From Gracilaria domingensis (Eukaryota; Rhodophyta; Florideophyceae; Gracilariales; Gracilariaceae), in the NCBI GenBank assembly GCA_022539475.1, contig VCMS01000346.1, positions 1 to 56,588 on the forward strand: DNA of 56,588 bases, written 5' to 3'. The notes below the pieces were generated by a model that searched no databases, was not told the origin of the DNA, and worked only from the letters and a program-made list of their open reading frames with translations. Made by a program: the position numbers and the translations under genes. Below, piece by piece: positions 52,600 through 56,588 of this stretch. Position 1 is the first letter of the stretch. Each line of letters starts with the position of its first letter.

Positions 52600-54622
52600 T
52601 CACTGGTGCGGGGGCGGAATTACCTTGAGCATCGTCCGCAATCGATTCTGAACGGAAGTCGTGGCAGTTCTAATTGAGCTCGTCCTGCTCCGAACACGCG
52701 GCAATGTGTTGAAGTTCACAACTTGTCCCAAAAGGAACTGATACACAGCTGCGTTGTTGTCTGGGTCTTCAACGTCATCTTCATTCGATGGAGCAGAAAG
52801 ACTGACTTCTCGTTTCAGGAACACTTCCATGGACTCTTCCTCGTTCAGTTCATTCCTCACTGCTCTAGCCGCGCGGAACAGAGACACTGCTCTATCATAA
52901 AAGAAACCTCGAACCTCCTCAAAGCTTTTCCATTGCTTTGTCTTCGTCGACTTGCCCTTCAATAGAAACATCTGAAGACAATCAAGAATGAAGGAAAACT
53001 CCTCGGCATCCAAAACATATAGCGGAGTATGGGACAGATGTGTGAGACCTATGTCACTCACAGTCTCACATATATCCTCGAAATGGGCCAGCATTCCCTC
53101 ACGAGACATGAGTTGCAGGGCGACATTGGCATATCTCAGGTACTGACGCTCTTGCACAGTCCCAATCAGTTGGCTCTCCTTCAACACTTCTGTCACTTCT
53201 GCAGGATCCACGTCTGCCGGCGTCACCCCCTCAACATCTTCAATTAGAATGGCGACCACACTAACTATAGAGTGTATCTTGTCTGCAAACATCATCCTTC
53301 GCATGGTACTCGTCGACTCATTGAGGTACGAAGCAACACATAACAATTCCTTCATCCCAATGGGCTCCCATCTCTTCGTATCAGCAGATTGCAACGCCAA
53401 AACTTGGCTAATCGCTTCCACTTCGGTGCACCAGTCGCTGCCAAATATTGTATAGCTTTCAGACGATGCAAACCATCTACAATGAAGCACTTCTTCGTTA
53501 GGCGTCCCTTGTCAGTATCCCTCTCTCCCGTAGTAGCATCTTGTAAGGCCACCACTGGAGAACCCATCGACTGCAATATCCCCCGCTCCTCCATACTCTT
53601 CACAAGGGCTTCAACGTGGCGTTTACTTACTCCACGGAGTAAATTGGGCGGAGTGTCCACCAGATTGATGTCAACAGTAACAACAACCATCCGGTACTGA
53701 TTGAGGTTCACCTTTGGTACCTTCTGACGAATTCGTCTGTACGTCTTGCTCCGAGTAGGTGTCCCTTGTGTTCCAGACCGCTCGCCAGAAACACTTGAAC
53801 GTGCCATTCTTGCGGACAGAAGCACAACGTCATCGTCCTGCTGCTCCGCAGTTTCTGGTGCAGTTTGGGGTACAGATGGACCAGCTCCTTGCGCGGATTG
53901 CGCATCCGCGTCTGGAAGGGGACCTTTCATGATCTCATCTTCCTCCTCTTGCACAGCCGTCCCCTGCTGAACCGTCTGTTTCGACGCAGAAGATCCCCTT
54001 GTGTCGACGGTCTGATTCATCGCAGGAGAAGCCCTTTTCGACGCAGTGGGCTTCGTAGCGGAGGTAGACTTTGTTTGACCTGTCCGCTTCGTAGCTGGGG
54101 ATGCTCTCGTCTCCATAGACCGCTTCGTAACAGACGACGGACCTGCCCGCGGAGGTGCTACTGATGCGCTACCTCTCGGTGTTGATGAACTTCGAATTGG
54201 CTCCGTGCGGCTTGTCGGCGTCATCACCTCACTTATAGCGCTCACCGTTCCTCGCTTCGACGCCGGAATGCTGGCTGCCACCGGTTCCATCATTTTCTCA
54301 TCCCAAGGAGCGGCCGTCCGGAGATCCTGGATATATTGTGGAAGATCCAGGCCCTCCGCCCGGTAAGGGTAGAACGTCTGACCGCTTCGACTGATGAGAA
54401 TATTATGAACCACCACAAGACCTGGGTCCAATTGCTTCCCGTGCAACTCGCGGCGTAGAACACTTCCAATTCCATGCAACAACGCTTCCCGACTATCACC
54501 TTTCCTTCATCCTCAATATCCATCTGCAGAGAAACCCGCATTCCACCTTGCAATAATCGAGTGCTCCGCCGAGTGCGAGGAGTCACGCTTTGCGTACGCT
54601 TTCGAACACGAGTTGGCTTCAT
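52600..54622 (-). pseudogene. ParB-like gene, right copy
   Basis: It has near-identical sequence to 1751-3775 with the same start (54622) and stop, but single-base losses near 54490 (GCTTCCCG for GCTTCCCCG) and 53366 (GGGCTCCC for GGGCCTCCC) split it into three frames. A few substitutions change residues. The G-x-H-R motif is intact. Confidence 0.75.
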
Positions 54623-55580
54623 GTTGAACAGCTATTGCAGTGAAAGGTGTATATCAACAATACGCTCGCTTGGACGATACAACAACGGAGGCGAGCCTTT
54701 AAATGGCGACTTACGCTGGGCACCCCCGCTTTCGGCAGCTCCTCCCAGCGCACTGCCAGTCTCGTCCGTGTCCTGTCCGTGGCCGCTCGCACACTGATTG
54801 TACGCTTTAGAGTCGTGGAGTTCGCGCAATGATGACTCACGCGAGCAATGGTCGCGTTCTCTAATCATGCTCTTCAAATGCTTTGCATAGTAGTCAAGAG
54901 TACACTCATTCACTTCCATGTACAGCTTACTCCCGCAAATACACGTGGACAGCGGCGCCAACGTACCGGCGGCCGGGTGTAGCGAAATCACTGCGCGGCG
55001 GCGTGTTTTGGGAGGTCCCGGGAAGGCACCGGAATGTGGCCAGAACGTGCCCGCGAGCGGGGGGGGGTCGGTCGTGCTAGGGTAGGTACCCTAACACGAC
55101 CGGACCCCCCCGCCCGCGGGCATAAAATCGCACATTTTTCAAAAAATCGCCCAAAACGTGCCCGCGGGCGGGGGGGGTCGGTCGTGTTAGGGTACCTACC
55201 CTAACACGACCGACACCCCCCCGCCCGCGGGCACGTTCTAGCCACATTCTGCACCCTCCGGAGACCTCCCAAAACACTCCTCCCGGCACTTCCGGCAGTG
55301 ATTTCGCTGCACACGCCGTGCACATATATCAAACTAGAGAAAACTAGCGCTTCACACCCACTTGATCCGCGACTTTTAGCACAATACGGGACCGTTGCAA
55401 TAGCTCCGAATCGCGACGTGGCCGACACGCGACGCTATCGCTCCGACACGCGACGCTATCGCTCCGAGCGGACACGGACACGGACGAGACTGGCAGTGCG
55501 CTGGGAGGAGCTGCCGAAAGCGGGGGTGCCCAGCGTAAGTCGCCATTTAAAGGCTCGCCTCCGTTGTTTGCGCTGAAGCG
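54623..55580. promoter_or_regulatory. Divergent palindromic region, right copy (shorter)
   Basis: It has the same mirror-image promoter arms with TTTAAA boxes. Only two palindromes are present (55048-55122 and 55156-55236), and the central inverted repeat with its 61-base duplication is missing. The region is about 470 bases shorter than the left copy. Confidence 0.85.
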
Positions 55581-56588
55581 ATGGATTCCACCGATGTTGG
55601 AGAGGAGATACATCCTATCGACATGAGTGCTCCGCCTCCGGCGTTCCATGCATATGTCAGACTTTTCTTGGTTCTTCGCGATGCTTTGGCAAACAGCGAT
55701 GGAGGCCCTGATCGGCCACGGGACGTGGGTTTAGAGGGTTAATAGAGTTCTGCGTCGAGAACTATAAGGATATTCCGGAGGCAAGGAAGATGTTTGAGGA
55801 GGCCACTAACTCCAAGAACCTGCAGAATTGACACTGCAACAGCTGCGAAAGAGTGTTGTGAATAACAAACCTGTGGAACAACGATATCTTGTAACGAAGC
55901 TTCTTGACAAGAAGGACGGGGATGAGGACCAGAGACTGCGCGATTTTTTCCTTCTCTCTATGGATATGGGTATATACCTACCGGTGCGATGCCTGGTTGG
56001 TTATTTCATGACCAGGAGAAAGCAGGTTCTGAAGACGACAGTGTTCATCCCACCAACAGCTGTGAACCCATTTGAGGTCGTTATATACTTATCATACCTC
56101 GGCCACATAATGGGAGAGAACGACAACATCCGAATGATGAAGAAGAAACAACCGAAAAAGAAACGAAAAGTGAACCATGCACCATCTGTGTACATACCCA
56201 CTTTTACGTCGTTCTCCAAAGACAACTGTGATCGACTGGGATTCGGTATCAGTGAGGTCGTATGGGCATGGAGTTGTTTTGCGGCTCATCTTGGATACAC
56301 GAACGTTCAGCACCATGGTGAAACCATACATTTACATGGAATATGCAGACGTTGACAGTAATAACAGCGCTAGAGACACGGAGGTCGCGTAGCCGCCGCC
56401 GAGCCAAGTACTGTACTCGATTTCAACACAAAGGATGATGCGGCCATCTCAGAGCGAGTACTTAGTGGGATCCGGTGGAGACCTTGCCGTGATGAATGAC
56501 GATACAAACCTGCGAATAACTGGCTAAGGAGTTTGTTGACAGACCTCCGAGAACCAAATATGCACCCACGTAGCCTTTATAGCTACGG
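55581..56588 (+). pseudogene. DNA methyltransferase gene, right copy, cut by window end
   Basis: It starts at ATG 55581, as in the left copy, and covers only the N-terminal region. Single-base losses near 55727 (GTGGG for GTGGGG) and 55827 break the frame. From about 56330 onward differences to the left copy rise sharply, mostly small indels. That looks more like poor terminal sequence quality than evolution. The catalytic domain is beyond the window. Confidence 0.7.

Overview
The window is from a eukaryotic nuclear genome and is dominated by mobile DNA. The signs are Ty3/gypsy elements with chromodomains, a Ty1/copia fragment, a pogo-like transposase remnant, C2H2-type zinc-finger transposon proteins, TATA-like boxes and gene-poor AT-rich spacers. 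No bacterial operon structure, tRNA or rRNA was found. The long uninterrupted frames fit a microbial eukaryote or alga with few introns, but the sequence does not let me name the lineage.

Layout. (1) 1-7875: an unusual three-gene DNA-modification module. A 2-oxoglutarate/Fe(II) dioxygenase-like gene and a ParB-like gene lie on the minus strand. They are divergent from a beta-class (DPPF) DNA methyltransferase on the plus strand. The 1.4-kb space between them is built of nested inverted repeats and four long GC-rich palindromes. A zinc-finger, Plavaka-like protein (7776-8801) converges on the methyltransferase. A second copy of the module, in the same orientation, fills the right end (50712-56588) with 2 palindromes instead of 4. 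(2) 8.8-11.6 kb: tandem repeats, strong hairpins and the 5' part of an unclassified transposase-like gene. (3) 11614-23420: a Ty3/gypsy chromodomain element (E1) inserted into that gene, with a TGCAT target duplication. (4) 23.4-28.4 kb: the rest of the interrupted gene, a decayed zinc-finger gene, a minisatellite and gene-poor DNA. (5) 28379-37070: a second chromodomain gypsy element (E2), minus strand, fused head-on to a truncated copia element. (6) 37.4-44.4 kb: an unknown decaying gene, a pogo remnant and a third gypsy gag (E3). (7) 44.8-50.4 kb: the only host-like genes. These are a coiled-coil protein, the C-terminal part of ribulose-phosphate epimerase, a ketopantoate-reductase-like protein and two convergent HAD-family paralogues.

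Two things stand out. First, the module pairs a DNA methyltransferase (a 'writer') with a dioxygenase (a possible 'eraser') and a ParB-like protein around a palindrome array. It may be a self-contained epigenetic or maintenance system on a mobile element; this is inference. Second, both gypsy elements carry the same roughly 600-codon antisense gene between the chromodomain and the 3' LTR, with a TATA-like box just before its ATG.

Most retroelement frames are broken. E1 has in-frame TGA at several positions where tryptophan is expected. Frameshifts in the right module copy are almost all single-base losses near the window end, so some may be consensus errors rather than real mutations.
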